Shown one piece after another: positions 11,131 through 22,127 of a DNA stretch of 64,000 nucleotides. The stretch's first letter is position 1. The number at the start of each line of letters is the position of its first letter. Under the pieces are notes generated by a model, which saw only the letters and a program-made list of their open reading frames with translations, was not told where the DNA came from and ran no database searches. The translations under genes were made by a program, and so were the position numbers. This DNA is from Ahaetulla prasina (Eukaryota > Chordata > Lepidosauria > Squamata > Colubridae): NCBI RefSeq assembly GCF_028640845.1, contig NC_080548.1, positions 15,408,814-15,472,813 on the forward strand, in the 5' to 3' direction.

Positions 11131-11219
<89 letters not shown>
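11131..11219. repeat. (TAA)n then (CAA)n microsatellite
   Basis: A direct run of about 14 TAA units followed by about 15 CAA units, starting exactly where the R4/Dong-like 3' UTR ends. It is probably the LINE tail fused to target repeats. Confidence 0.9.
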
Positions 11220-11220
11220 G

Positions 11221-12055
11221 AAGTTGGAAGGGAGCTTGGAGATCTTCTAGTCCAACTCCCTGCCCAGGTAGGAAACCCTACACCACTTCAGACAAATGGC
11301 TATCCAACATCTTAAAAATTTCCAGTGTTGGAGCATTCGCAACCTCTGGAGGCAAGTTGTTCAACTCATTAATTGTTTTGACTGTCAGGAAATTTCTCCT
11401 TAGTTCTAAGTTGTTTCTCTCATTGATTATTTTCCACCTATTGCTTCTTGTCCTACCCTCAGGTGCTTTGGAGAATAGCTTGACTCCAGTGGTGGGATTC
11501 AAATAATTTAACAACCGATTCTCTGCCCTAATGATTTCTTCCAACAACCAGTTCGCCAAACTGCTCAGAAAGTTAACAACCGGTTCTCTCGAAGTGGTGC
11601 AAACTGGCTGAATCCCACCACTGCTTGACTCCCTCTTCTTTGTGGCAGCCCCTGAGATATTGGAACACTGCTATCATGTCTCCCCTAGTCCTTCTTTTCA
11701 TTAAACTAGACATACCCAGTTCCTGCAACCGTTCTTCATATGTTCTAGCCTCCAGTCCCCTAATCATCTTGGTTGCTCTTCTCTGCACTCTTTCTAGAGT
11801 CTCCACATCTTTTTTACATCATCACGACCAAAACTGAATGCAGGATTCCAAGTGTGGCCTTAAAAAGGCATTATAAAGTGGTATTAACACTTCACGTGAT
11901 CTTGATTCTATCCCTCTGTTTATGCAGCCCAGAACTGTGTTGGCTTTTTTGGCAGCTGCTGCACACTACCGGCTCATATCTAAATGGTTTTGCACTAGGA
12001 CTACAAGATCCCTCTCACAGTTGCTACTATTGCACAAGGTACCACATATATACGG
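11221..12055 (-). pseudogene. CR1 LINE, 5'-truncated, antisense
   Basis: The minus-strand frames 11573-11806 ([17 protein letters not shown]...YEERL.ELGM..L..RR.RGD) and 11278-11559 (ELRRNFLTVKTIN..NNLPPEV) are the CR1 ORF2 C-terminus. The 3' end on the plus strand begins AGTTGGAAGGGAGC, the reverse of the CR1 tail. A family C MITE interrupts it between 11486 and 11624. Only the post-RT domain remains. Confidence 0.93.
11487..11623. mobile_element. Family C hAT-type MITE, exact TSD, within CR1
   Basis: 137 bp from CAGTGGTGGGATTCAAATAA to GGCTGAATCCCACCACTG. An exact 8-bp duplication CTTGACTC lies at 11479-11486 and 11624-11631. Removing the element and one TSD restores continuous CR1 sequence. 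Confidence 0.94.
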
Positions 12056-12124
12056 TACCTGTGCATTTTATTTTTTTGCCTGATGACGCTGTGATGACAT
12101 GAGTTTGACACCCCTGCCCTAGAG

Positions 12125-13143
12125 GATCACTGAAGATGCCACCATGAGCTGTGGCATGTCCCCCTAGAATGAATTTGGTCTACATAAATATTTCTTACTT
12201 ATGAATGTGCACATTTTGATAGTTCAGTACTATCCCAAAAATCATACCAAGATTGATCTTATATGCTTAATGTGCTAGTCCTTTAGCCCATGCCCTATGA
12301 AATTATCATTATGCAGCTGGTTGGCTATAACGTACGTCAAAGGTTTCTCTACTCCAAGATGCTTCAATAGATCTCTTTGACGCCTTGCACTTAGACATAA
12401 ACCATATAATTAAAAAAAATATTGTAAAAAATGATTTAACAAAAATTATTATTCTTTTTTAAAAAGCCACTGTTCCTATAGGTCTTCTCTACAGGGGCAT
12501 CTTAAAACCTTTCTTGTTTGAACAAGAAAGATGCAAACACCAAATATAACACCAACTATAATGCTATCATCGCTGCATGAATGCCAATTGCAACTGTGCC
12601 TGCTCTATTTTGAGCCTTTCAAACTGTTCAACTAGCTTGCGACAGCCTTACCACCTCCCCAACCCTTTTTAAGCCTAGAACTTCCTCCCTGAGCACCCAG
12701 CATGGCCCAGAAACATCAGATCTTTCCCAGAAGATGTTTTGGTATATCTGAGGATGGCAGTCCCTCCAAGGCGAATGAATGCAGAGTCTTCCTGTATGAT
12801 CAGCAGCTATGAGCAAGCTTTGACTGCAATGGAAACATTTTGATTCTGGAGATGACAGGATGGACAGCCTTGGTTTGAGTCTACGTGTTGTTAATTTTTA
12901 CCTAGGAAGGTGCATCGTTTGAGCTTTACCTGTTTCTTCATGGAGGTATCTTATTCTGATTGGCCTTTATTTTCTGCAATGTCTGTCCCTAGTCTGGTCA
13001 GAAAAGGCTACCCATGTAAGTCTGAGGTAAGTATAAACCGTGTATGAAAGAAGGAGCTATAAAATTTTCTATCTACTGTATACCAAGGACCAGGGAGCAC
13101 TCAAGCTATATAAGTACAGATATATTTTAGAGTTTTGTTTAAA

Positions 13144-13148
<5 letters not shown>
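12125..13148. other. No recognisable element
   Basis: About 1 kb of apparently unique sequence. No convincing exon, terminal repeat or interspersed family was seen. Confidence 0.45.
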
Positions 13149-13179
<31 letters not shown>

Positions 13180-13556
13180 TCTCTCTCTCCATCTCTCTCT
13201 TCATCTTTCTCCATCTCTCTGTTCATCTCTCTCTCTTCATCTTTCTCCAGCTCTCTCTCTTCATCTCTCTCTCTCTCCATCTCTCTCTCTTCATCTTTCT
13301 CCATCTCTCTCTTCATCTCTCTCTATTGCTCTCTCTTCATCTCTCTCTCTCTTCATCTCTCTCTCTCTCCCTCTCTCTCTCTTCATCTTTCTCCATCTCT
13401 CTCTCTTCATCTCTCTCTCTCTCCATCTCTCTCTCTTCATCTCTCTCTCTCTTCATCTTTCTCTCTCTTCATCTTTCTCCATCTCTCTCTCTTCATCTCT
13501 CTCTCTCTTCATCTTTCTCCATCTCTCTCTCTCTCTCTCTTTGTCTCATTCTCTCT
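13149..13556. repeat. Compound CT-rich array, about 400 bp
   Basis: Nearly pure pyrimidine on the plus strand apart from regular CAT interruptions. CTCTCTCTC blocks alternate with CCATCTCT and TTCATCTTTCTCC in a loose higher-order pattern of about 12-40 bp. All frames through it are low-complexity Ser/Leu repeats and are not genes. Confidence 0.95.
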
Positions 13557-14720
13557 CAGTCTAAAGCTGCACTGAATATTTCTGAATGGGTGCAAAGAGG
13601 GCACAATCCAGACAGCGCTACTTCAGAGAGGGCAAGTGCACTTTGTGCATTGTGGTACATTGATTCCCAGTGAGAAAGTAGGGAGTGATTATTTATTTCC
13701 ATAGACATTTGATGCCTATTTCTAGGGTTTATATTATTGCTTCCATGTCTTTTTTTTTTTTTTTGTCTCAGAATAGTAGCATCACCCAATGCTGATGGCC
13801 GTTCTGACAACATTTGGTGGTCATTTTGACATTGGCTTGATCTGCATCCTCGTCCTTCTGTCTTTGAATCATTCATTTTGTCCAATGGCAACTCTGTAGG
13901 AATGAAGTTGAGGATCCTGCTTCCTGCTACCTAACAGGAGGTGCCAAGAAATGAGCAGAGCTAATCCTGTTCTATGGAACCAGTGTGTAAATACACACTG
14001 TTAAATACCTAAACATATTTTTTTTTAAAAAAACCTTCAAGAAAATATATTTTTATTCCCGGTAATCTACTTCTCCTCTTACGGGGATTTTAAAATGTGG
14101 ATGGTGCCTACACTCTCTATAGTGTTCATTATTGGCACAATAAAATAATAGCATCTTATCCTGCAGTGTAATTCTGCTGCCTGTATTTTCTGGCACCAGG
14201 AGAGAGAAGTTAGCATTTATATCCGAGATCAGATCGGAAACTTTGCTGAGTGAACAGGACAAGAACTACAAAAAGGCAAAGCTGGGAACAGAATGTGGAG
14301 CCAGGAAATACCACCTGCCATTCTAGCTAAGGTCGTCCTGTCCTCAAGGAACCTATTTGAAATTCCGTTTCTAATTTTGGACAATGAACTCTTAAGGAAT
14401 GTCGTGTCCAGCAGTGCTGAAAATGTAGCTCCCAACCAGGGCCTAAATTATCTTGCTAAACTGTGATCAAAGACCATTCACTCTCTACGAGGGTTTAAAA
14501 TGAACCAGATTCTAGCTTTTGCAAAGCTGATCTTTGGAACTGCCTGACCTGGGCAGCATATATACTTCCTGGAACTGCAGTTAAACATGTTCAAATAGTA
14601 TTTTATGGATTGATTGAAAGCAGGGTGTTCACATGGCTTGCGAAACCCAGCCCTGTTAACAAAATATGGTGGTTGAATTCACATGACACTTTAGTCCTCC
14701 AACCAATAAATCATATTATG
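13557..14720. other. No recognisable gene
   Basis: About 1.2 kb of apparently unique sequence with short T runs (about 13750, 14020). Short frames here lack any family signature. Confidence 0.45.
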
Positions 14721-15130
14721 GCATAGGATAGTGATGGCTAACCTTTTCCAGACCAAGTGCACAAAGCATGTATGTGCATGCACGCTCGATTCCCCAAAAT
14801 ACAATGCATGTGCGGGCCCCGTGCACGCAAACTGACCCTGTTCATGTGCGTGTGGCCCCGTGCATGAGCACATGGCCCCCTGCATGCGCCCCACCTACTG
14901 TGCATGCACATGTGCCCCCATGTACCCCCTGCCCCTGAAACGTGTCCTGCCCTCCGTGCATGCATGTGCGCCCCCCCCCACGCAGTGCCCCCCGCACATG
15001 CCCAGCAGAGACCAGAAGACCAGTGGCTGGCGGGAGGTGTGCGCAGCATAACTCATAGCTTCATTGCATTGCACAAGCCCCTTCACCACGACAAGGCAGT
15101 GTCAAGGGTATCTATAAAGGGCATAGGATA
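14721..15130. mobile_element. Family E-like MITE between 10-bp direct repeats
   Basis: The left end TAGTGATGGCTAACCTTTTCC is family E-like. The 10-mer GCATAGGATA occurs at 14721-14730 and again at 15121-15130. The interior is GC-rich with many CATGCATG-type words. The right side lacks the expected GGTTCGCCATCACTG, so it was replaced or deleted. Confidence 0.6.
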
Positions 15131-15171
15131 ATGTTCTGATTCAAATACATAGAAAAACAGTAGCTTCATTT

Positions 15172-15615
15172 TTTTAAATTTTATTTATTTTGTTAATCAT
15201 ATATAAGATAACAGATAAAAGTATAAACATAATTTGGATACATGAAAAGAATAAGTAAAAAGGAATATTAGGACAGGGATGGTGGGCACGCAGGTGCTCT
15301 TATGCACGCCCCTTACAGACCTCTTAGGAATGGGGTGAGGTCAACAGTAGACAGTTTAAGCTTAAAGTTTTGGGGGTTTGGGGAAGAAACTACAGAGTCA
15401 GGTAGTGCATTCCAGGCATTGATGTTACTGATGTTACTTCATGTTACTGAAGTCATACTGTATTTTCTGCAATTGAGTTTGGAGCGGTTTACCTTGAGTT
15501 TGTATCTATTATTTGCTCGTGTATTGTTGTGGTTGAAGCTGAAGTAGTCATTGACAGGTAGAACATTGTGGTAGATATTTTTATGTACTATGCTTAGGTC
15601 AGACTCTTCCCACAA
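15172..15615 (-). pseudogene. CR1-superfamily LINE 3' end (second lineage), antisense
   Basis: The reverse complement matches the 3' parts of 36455-37095 and 22556-22930, including the TCACCCCATTCCTAAGAGG-like segment and GGGGCGTGCATAAG. It starts with TTTATTTTGTTAATCATATA, the reversed A-rich tail. Coding remnants are too decayed to follow. Confidence 0.8.
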
Positions 15616-15660
15616 TACACTGACCCACCAACCATCCTCTCCATTTTAACCTTATCTAGA

Positions 15661-15955
15661 ATGTTGTATGATGGTGACTTATTCTCCAAAGCACCAGAGG
15701 GCAAGACAAGAAGTGACGGGTGGAAGCTTGTTAAAGAGAGCTCTAACCTAGAACTAAGGAAAAATTTCCTGACAGTAAGAACAATTGATCAATGGAACTG
15801 CTTGCCTCCCAGAGTTGTGGGTTTTCCATCACTGGAGGTTTTCAAAATTAGACTGGGAAGCCATTTGACCGGGATTGTATAGTCTCCTGCCTTGAGCAGA
15901 GGGTTGGACTAGAAGATCTCCAAGGTTCCTTCCAGCCCCATGATTCTGTGTTCTA
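15661..15955 (+). pseudogene. CR1 LINE 3' end, sense
   Basis: The frame 15661-15882 reads LFSKAPEGKTRSDGWKLV, then LELRKNFLTVRTIDQWN, typical of the CR1 ORF2 C-terminus. It is followed by the tail GGTTGGACTAGAAGATCTCC and CCTTCCAGCCCC. The copy begins abruptly after the previous LINE fragment. Confidence 0.92.
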
Positions 15956-16970
15956 TGTTCTTTCAAACACAAGGTTGTTTGAACACGGTTGTGAGCAGCA
16001 GTAGAATTAATTGACAGAGTTGAAATATTCCATGGGTTTCTTCAGAAAGGAAGAATTGACATCTAGTCCTTGCAACTGACACCAATTCCATAATTGATGC
16101 CATCTGGACAATGAAGTTATAACACATGTAATAATATCATTGTGACATACATCCCCGATGATTATAGACAATCGTATGGAGGTGGGAGGGAATTATATCT
16201 GACATAATTCCCATGTCAAATATGCCATATCACTGTAGTTTGGATCAGATGCCTAGACTAAGTGCTAGTATTTACATAAAAGGGAAAAAAAGGTCAAATC
16301 TGAAATAGAGGCTTCTCTTTATCTTGTTGTCCAAATTCTGGAACTTTCTCCCAAGATACATTCATCTGATGATGTCTTTGTTATATTTAGACCCCAGATA
16401 AAATTGTTTCTGGCTTCCAGGGAATTTGAGGCTCTTTCTTAATCTTTGTTTTTTCAACAAAGATTTTATTTTGCTTCTGATACCTTTGTTGGTTTTCTTT
16501 TGTGTTCTTTTGTTTTGCAGTCACTGTAAACTCCCTTGGAGCTGATTACCACAGAAAATTTGGTCACCGTTCAGTAAACAGATAAGTGCCATTTGCAATT
16601 CAACATTGGTAACCGCTTTTTAAGTTCAAATGAAGATATTGGAGGCTCTGTTGTCACTGAAAAAGAATGGAGTTGTAAGTATCTTTAAATTCATTGAGGC
16701 CATCAACAATATGGCTAATTGTTATCGATTAGACATTTATCTAACGACTAAATTTGAATGGAACAATAAACTAGACTTTTTAATACATAAAAAAGCCTCA
16801 GTTACATCAGATCATGCCTGTGATGTAAAAGATGACACTAAGTGAAATAAAAGTTTCCCTTTTTTTCTTATATCATTCTTTTACTATTGTTATCTTTACA
16901 TTATTTATCATTTCCCCCCGTTTTATTGTTGTGAGCCAGCCAGAGTAGCTCCACAGCAAGATAGGTGGCA
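15956..16970. other. No recognisable element
   Basis: About 1 kb of apparently unique sequence with no supported exon. The small frame at 16630-16845 has no family signature. Confidence 0.45.
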
Positions 16971-16972
16971 AA

Positions 16973-17031
<59 letters not shown>

Positions 17032-17205
17032 ATTATTATTAATAATAATAATAATATATAAATAAAGTATAAAATAAATAAAATATAAAATATAAAATAA
17101 ATAAAATATAAAATAAATAAAATATAAAACAATATAAAATATAAAATAATATGAAATAATATGAAATAATAAAACAAAACAAAACATAAAACAAAACAAA
17201 ACAAT
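16971..17205. repeat. (AAAT)n followed by A-rich imperfect repeats
   Basis: About 15 AAAT units (16973-17032), a TTATTAATAATAATAATA bridge, then AAAATATAAAATAAAT-type repeats and AAAACAAAACAA. The Ile/Phe/Tyr-rich frames on the minus strand are translation of the repeat. Confidence 0.93.
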
Positions 17206-18186
17206 GCATTCTGTGGAAAAAAATGACAGAAAAAAGGATTTATTTTCTCCTCACCCTCTTTCTTAAAATATTATAACCAGTTATCTCAGGATTCTGACTG
17301 CATCAAGAGGCAACAAGAAGTATTTATTCACACAGTGCTTACCTAAACCGTGAAACTTACTGGAGAAGATGTAGGGATTGATGGTAAAGAGAAATGCTTA
17401 AAGGCATCATTGGGGCAAAACACGGCCCTTTGTGCTTAATAATTGCAATGGTGGTCTAGCGCTAACAGCTTTTGTAGCCGTCTCCTTCTGAATGCCAGAT
17501 ATCTTGGCAAGTTCGTGCAGGTTAATCTTCTTTTCTTAGCTTCTCAGAAGGGTGAGACCAAAAATGCTGCATGTCACAGAATCATTTCCTGATGCAGCCC
17601 ATTTTTTTCCCCCTTCCATTTTGTCTTTCAACATGGCCACAAAAAAGAGATTGGAAATGTCCACTGTTGTTGTTGTTGTTTGTTTTTTTTTAAAAAAATC
17701 ACCTCACCAAAGATGTGACAGTTTAGCTGTAGTCTTAATGAAGCAAAGCAACTCCTTTCTGTGGTTTACAAAAGGATATTGTTTCTATTACCTGTGGTTA
17801 AAATTAATGAGAGTTTCAAGTTTCAAAGATAGCATTTAACTGAAACTGGTTCATTGAAAGCAAACATGGAAATGTGACATGTCAACACCAGAAGAGGAGA
17901 CAAACCAGTGCCTGTAATGAAAAACCAGTGCTATGTCAGAATGCAATCAACAATTGGATGCATTGACTGTACCCCCATTCTCCTTATGCTGGTCTGCTAT
18001 GACCATAATAAAGATCTGCTTTGAGTAATTGGATTCAAACACTATGCTGAACCGTAACATGATCTGTGTGATTTGGGGTTAGCACGAGCATATCCAATTA
18101 ACGGCTTCCTCGTATATTCAAGCCAGACCATGATGGATTATTCAACAAACCAGGGATTAAAATCCTGGTTCAGCAGTGTGTCAAAT
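17206..18186. other. No recognisable element
   Basis: About 980 bp without a supported gene or repeat. A short GTT run near 17665 is the only simple sequence. Confidence 0.45.
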
Positions 18187-18690
18187 TATTATTTTTATTT
18201 TTATTTTATTTTATTTTATTAAATTTTTATACCGCCCTTCTCCCGAAGGACTCAGGGCGGTGTACAGCCAAAATAAAATACAGAATATATACAATTAAAA
18301 GAATTTAAAATGAACTATTATTAAACGGCCGATAATTTAAAAAATTTAAAAATTTAAAATATTACTAAAACCCCAATTTAAAATCAACTATTTATGCCAG
18401 TCCTGCTTGAATGAATAAATATGTTTTTAGCTCACAATGAAAGGTCCGAAGATCAGGCACTTGACGTAAGCCAGGGGGGAGTTCGTTCCAGAGCGTCGGT
18501 GCTCCCACAGAGAAGGCCCTACTCCTGGGGGGCGCCAGCCGACATTGTTTGGCGGACGGCACCCTGATAAGGCCCTCTCTGTGAGAGCGTACAGGTCGAT
18601 GGGAGGCATAAGGTAACAGCAGGCGGTCTCGTTCTCAAAGTTTGAGTCACACATTGCCCTCACTTGTTTAACCAACTTGGTTAAGTAGTT
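18187..18690 (-). pseudogene. L2-type LINE 3' end, antisense
   Basis: On the minus strand the frame 18427-18675 contains LYALTERALSGCRPPNNVGW, equivalent to the C-terminal part of the L2 copies at 44489 and 59376, but shifted. The 3' UTR carries GAGTCCTTCGGGAGAAGGGC, followed by an A-rich tail (18187-18235 reversed). It is 5'-truncated near 18690. Confidence 0.88.
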
Positions 18691-18715
18691 TCCCTCAGCC
18701 GTATGCCATGCTGAG

Positions 18716-18990
18716 CAGTGCTGGGTTTTAAATTATTTTACTACCTGTTCTGTGGGCGTGGCTTGGTGGGCGTGGCAGGGGAAGAATACTGTAAAATCTC
18801 CATTCCCACCCCACTCCAGGAGAAGGTTACTGCAAAATCCCCATTCCCTCCCGATCAGCTGGGACTCGGGAGGCAGAGAATAGATGGGAGCAGTGCCAAT
18901 GAGAATTTTTACTACCGGTTCTCCGAACTACTCAAAATTTCCCCTACTTGTTCTCCAGAACTGGTCAAAACTTGCTGAAACCCACTTCGG
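18716..18990. mobile_element. Family A hAT-type MITE, exact TSD
   Basis: It starts CAGTGCTGGGTTTTAAATTA and ends TGCTGAAACCCACTTCGG. An exact 8-bp duplication ATGCTGAG lies at 18708-18715 and 18991-18998. The core has GGGCGTGGCTTGGTGGGCG and GCTGGGACTCGGGAGGCAG. Confidence 0.93.
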
Positions 18991-19182
18991 ATGCTGAGCC
19001 ACAAATAAGCGAACCCCATTTCGATGTAATGTCATGTGTGATACCTCTGATTCTGCTTAACTGTTTTTGTTCATCAGGAAGCTAGTCACTCAGTTTGAAC
19101 CCTTCACCTAGGCTAGAATTCCAGATGCATTGATTGCACCCTAAAAAGAACACCTTAGAAGCAGAATAGCTAAACTCTAGGC

Positions 19183-19607
19183 CAATGTTTCTCCACCTTA
19201 GGAGCTTTAAAGATATGTGGACTTCTGTTCCTGGAATAGCTGGCTAGAGAATTCTGGGAGTTGAAGTCCGCGTATCTTAAAGTTGCTAAGCAGTGGTGGG
19301 TTTCAAATTTTTTTTACTACCGGTTCTGTGGGTGTGGCTTGGTGGGCGTGGCATGGCTTGGTGGGCGTGGCAGGGGAAGGATACTGTAAAATCTCCATTC
19401 CCACCCCATTCTGGGGGAAGGTTACTACAAAATCCCTATTTCTTCCAGATCAGCTGGGACTCGGGAAGCAGAGAATAGATGGGAGTGGGGCCAGTCAGAA
19501 TTTTTACTACTGGTTCTCCGAATTACTCAAAATTTCCACTACCGGTTCTCCAGAACTGGTCAGAACCTGCTGAAACCCACCTCTGTTGCTAAGGTTGAGA
19601 AACTCTG
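19183..19607. mobile_element. Family B (variant) MITE interrupted by a family A MITE
   Basis: The outer palindrome starts CAATGTTTCTCCACCTTAG and ends AAGGTTGAGAAACTCTG. An exact 8-bp duplication CTCTAGGC lies at 19175-19182 and 19608-19615. It is split at 19291-19585. Without the insert it would be about 122 bp. Confidence 0.93.
19291..19585. mobile_element. Family A hAT-type MITE nested in family B, exact TSD
   Basis: It starts CAGTGGTGGGTTTCAAATT and ends GCTGAAACCCACCTCTG. An exact 8-bp duplication TTGCTAAG lies at 19283-19290 and 19586-19593 and belongs to the right arm of the outer palindrome. Confidence 0.95.
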
Positions 19608-19615
19608 CTCTAGGC

Positions 19616-20382
19616 TTATATCAAATGCCAAATTCTGCTAGGCTTATATCAAATGCCAACTTCTGTAGGAAGTTGGATGGTGAGCTAAGCTGGTGTAGCA
19701 TGTCCCTCCATTAGACAGAAGAAGAAGAAGAGGCTTAAGCAAACAACAATGCATCACCAAAGATAACTAGATTGTTGCTTTGATGTGCCGGTAGTTATTG
19801 GAATGGTAAGAGCTAAAAAGGAGTGGTGAGCCATTGCTTGGATTCCTGTAATGGCTTTGTCACAGACTTCCTCTGTAACTAGAGGCAAGTTGTCTGACAG
19901 CTTCATGCTTCAGTTTTGCTCTGCAGCACAATGCAATTAATAATACTTAACACCTACCTCACATGGGGTGTAGTGAGACTTAATGAGACCTTGTAACATG
20001 CTTTACAATCCCAAGATGAAAGGGGCTGGAGCCGGGCAGGCTGTCATTAAGAAATGTAGGCAAATGATATAACCCGGTGGAACAACACCGAATGCCTCCG
20101 TGTGAGCTTTTTTTAACACACAACCCACAGTGACACCTGCTGGGAATGAGTCTGTCGGCTGGCCTCCACCCTAGCATGAAACAAGCATGAATGAAAAGAT
20201 CATGGCATAGGGTGGGGTGGGAATGGAAGCGTTTATTTGTACCCATTTGCCTTGCTTCCGATTGGAACCATTTCTGGACTTCATTTTTTTCCAAATGAAA
20301 ACTGAAGATTTCTTTTTTTTCACAGAGACCGGGGTCTAACTTGTAAGCTGGGACTTTTAAGGCATAGCAAATCCACTAATGG
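19616..20382. other. No recognisable element
   Basis: About 770 bp of apparently unique sequence. A short direct repeat (GCTTATATCAAATGCCAA at about 19614 and 19641) is the only structure seen. Confidence 0.45.
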
Positions 20383-20390
20383 GTTCCCAG

Positions 20391-20638
20391 TAGAGGTGAA
20401 ATCCAGCAGGTTTTGACAGGTTCTGGAGAACCGGCAGTGGCAATTTTGAGCAGTTCGGAGAACCGGCAAATACCACCTCCCGGCTGGTCCCAGAGTGGGG
20501 TGGGAATGGAGATTTTGCAATATCCTTCCCCCAGGAGTGGGGGAGGGAATGGAGATTTTGCAGTATCCTTCCCCTGCCACGCCCACCAAACCACGCCCAC
20601 AGAACCCATAGTAAAAAAAAAATTGGATTTCACCACTG
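20391..20638. mobile_element. Family A hAT-type MITE, exact TSD
   Basis: It starts TAGAGGTGAAATCCAGCAGG and ends TTGGATTTCACCACTG. An exact 8-bp duplication GTTCCCAG lies at 20383-20390 and 20639-20646. Its CAGGAGTGGGG...GAGATTTTGCA unit is present twice. Confidence 0.93.
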
Positions 20639-20939
20639 GTTCCCAGCCTTTGTACATGGGCTGGCTGAATAGGAGGACTGCCACTTTTTCTTAAAGGCTC
20701 CGCCGGCAGTCAGACCTATGAAATGCAAGCAAAACAAAAAAACACAAAAACCCAGGACAAGAAGAGCTGAGTCAGCAGATTCTTCAGGCCTCCATTCCTC
20801 AATTCCACGGGGTTGCAAAGCTTTACCCTCTCCGATTCATCTTCCACTTGGACTTCCCTGTCTCCTTCTGTGAGGGAGGCCACCTCACAGTTACCAAACC
20901 AAGATAAGGGTCCATCACTGACGAATAGCAAAGAGAACC

Positions 20940-21215
20940 AGTTGGGTCTCCAAACATACTGGCTGGATCCAGATAGCATCTGATTTAGTGGCCAGAAAGG
21001 TCTGACATGATATGGGGTCTCCTGCTTGAGCAGCAGGTTGGACTAGAACAGAGGTCTCCAACCTTGGCAACTTTAAGACTTGTGGACTTCAACTCCCAGA
21101 ATCCCTCAGTCAGCTTTGCTTTGAAGTCCACAAGTCTTAAAGTTGCCAAGGTTGGAGACGCCTGGACTAGAAGACCTCCAAGGTCCCTTCCAACTCTGTT
21201 ACTCTGTTATTTATT
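20940..21215 (+). mobile_element. CR1-tailed repeat with non-CR1 5' part
   Basis: A CR1-like 3' end (GGGGTCTCCTGCTTGAGCAG, GGTTGGACTAGAA, AGGTCCCTTCCAACTCTG) is preceded by about 60 bp, TACTGGCTGGATCCAGATAG onward, that is not the usual CR1 coding end. The same composite occurs inverted at 22128-22265. A family B MITE splits the tail. Confidence 0.65.
21049..21164. mobile_element. Family B palindromic MITE, exact TSD, in CR1 tail
   Basis: From CAGAGGTCTCCAACCTTGG to CCAAGGTTGGAGACGCCTG. An exact 8-bp duplication GACTAGAA lies at 21041-21048 and 21165-21172. The target word is part of the CR1 tail GGTTGGACTAGAAGACC. Confidence 0.94.
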
Positions 21216-21814
21216 TATTCTGTTTAAGCAATCAGAGCACAGAACAGCTGTATGCCTTTTCTGCCCATCCCCTCTCCGCATCCTCCACACAGAAGAGAAG
21301 AGATAAAGACACCGATAATATACAGTCAGTCTTGAAAGTGTGGGGAGATATCTCATAAACCATAAATGAGAAGTTTCTTGATCGTCTGGTCCAGGCAGAA
21401 TGGTATTCTCAGCACTGTCTGAGCAGGTTGGCTCTTGGACAAAAATGGGGAATAGGTGGGATTCTGGACATGATAAGGGACATGAGTTGACTCACGGAGC
21501 AAGTCTGCTGGTTAGTTTTGAGGATGGGCTAGAGAGATTTGGAATTGCATCACTGCATAAGGCCAAACTAGATGCGGAGAATTTGTCCCAGATAGAGAAA
21601 CATACAGTACTGGCTTGGTTTCAGAATGGAAGGTGATCTCACATCTGTGTGGTTTTCTGTGTAGGTTTTCCACATACTTCAGCAGGAGCATTTGTGGGTC
21701 AAGAAGCTATCAAAGCCTTGGGACACACCTTAAAATGGATGGGAATTTGATCTTCAGGTTGGGGTGACTATCCTAACTTTTTTTTTTTGATTTTTCGGCA
21801 GATTGCCTTGTATT
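21216..21814. other. No recognisable element
   Basis: About 600 bp of apparently unique sequence with no supported gene. Confidence 0.45.
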
Positions 21815-21822
21815 ATTTAACC

Positions 21823-21958
21823 CAGAGGTCTCCAAACCTTGGTCCCTTTAAGACTTGTGGACTTCAACTCCCAGAGTTCCTCAGCCAGCTTTGCTGACTG
21901 AGGGACTATGGGAGTTGAAGTCCACAAGTCTTAAAGGGACCAAGGCTGGAGACCCCTG
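21823..21958. mobile_element. Family B palindromic MITE
   Basis: 136-bp palindrome from CAGAGGTCTCCAAACCTTGG to CCAAGGCTGGAGACCCCTG. The flanks ATTTAACC (21815-21822) and GTTTAACC (21959-21966) match 7/8. Confidence 0.9.
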
Positions 21959-22127
21959 GTTTAACCAATGCATGGGAGTGAATTTCCAGACACTGGGGGA
22001 GGAAGGTGGGACAGGAAAATATCACTTAGCTTACAATCATCTTATAACAATCTTATAATTGGACCAGCAAACCCAAAATAAGCCAGTTCTTTATCTTCTT
22101 ACTGCTAAGTCAAATGTTATAAATAAC

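Larger units (their letters stand above)
10706..12116. mobile_element. Family D hAT-type element hosting R4/Dong-like and CR1 pieces
   Basis: It starts CAGGGCTGTCAAACTCGC and ends GAGTTTGACACCCCTG. An exact 8-bp duplication CCCTAGAG lies at 10698-10705 and 12117-12124. Only the outer about 100 bp and 60 bp are MITE. The rest is later cargo: CAA/TAA repeats, an R4/Dong-like LINE end, more TAA/CAA repeats and an antisense CR1 with its own MITE. Confidence 0.88.

Noticed and set aside
13040..13575. Long Ser/Leu-rich frames
   Set aside because: Translation of the CT-rich array on several frames; no gene features.
14691..15131. His/Cys/Ala-rich overlapping frames
   Set aside because: CATGCATG-rich MITE interior; frames open on both strands because of composition.
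16873..17204. Hydrophobic frames resembling a membrane protein
   Set aside because: Ile/Phe/Tyr runs come from AAAT and A-rich repeats on the opposite strand.
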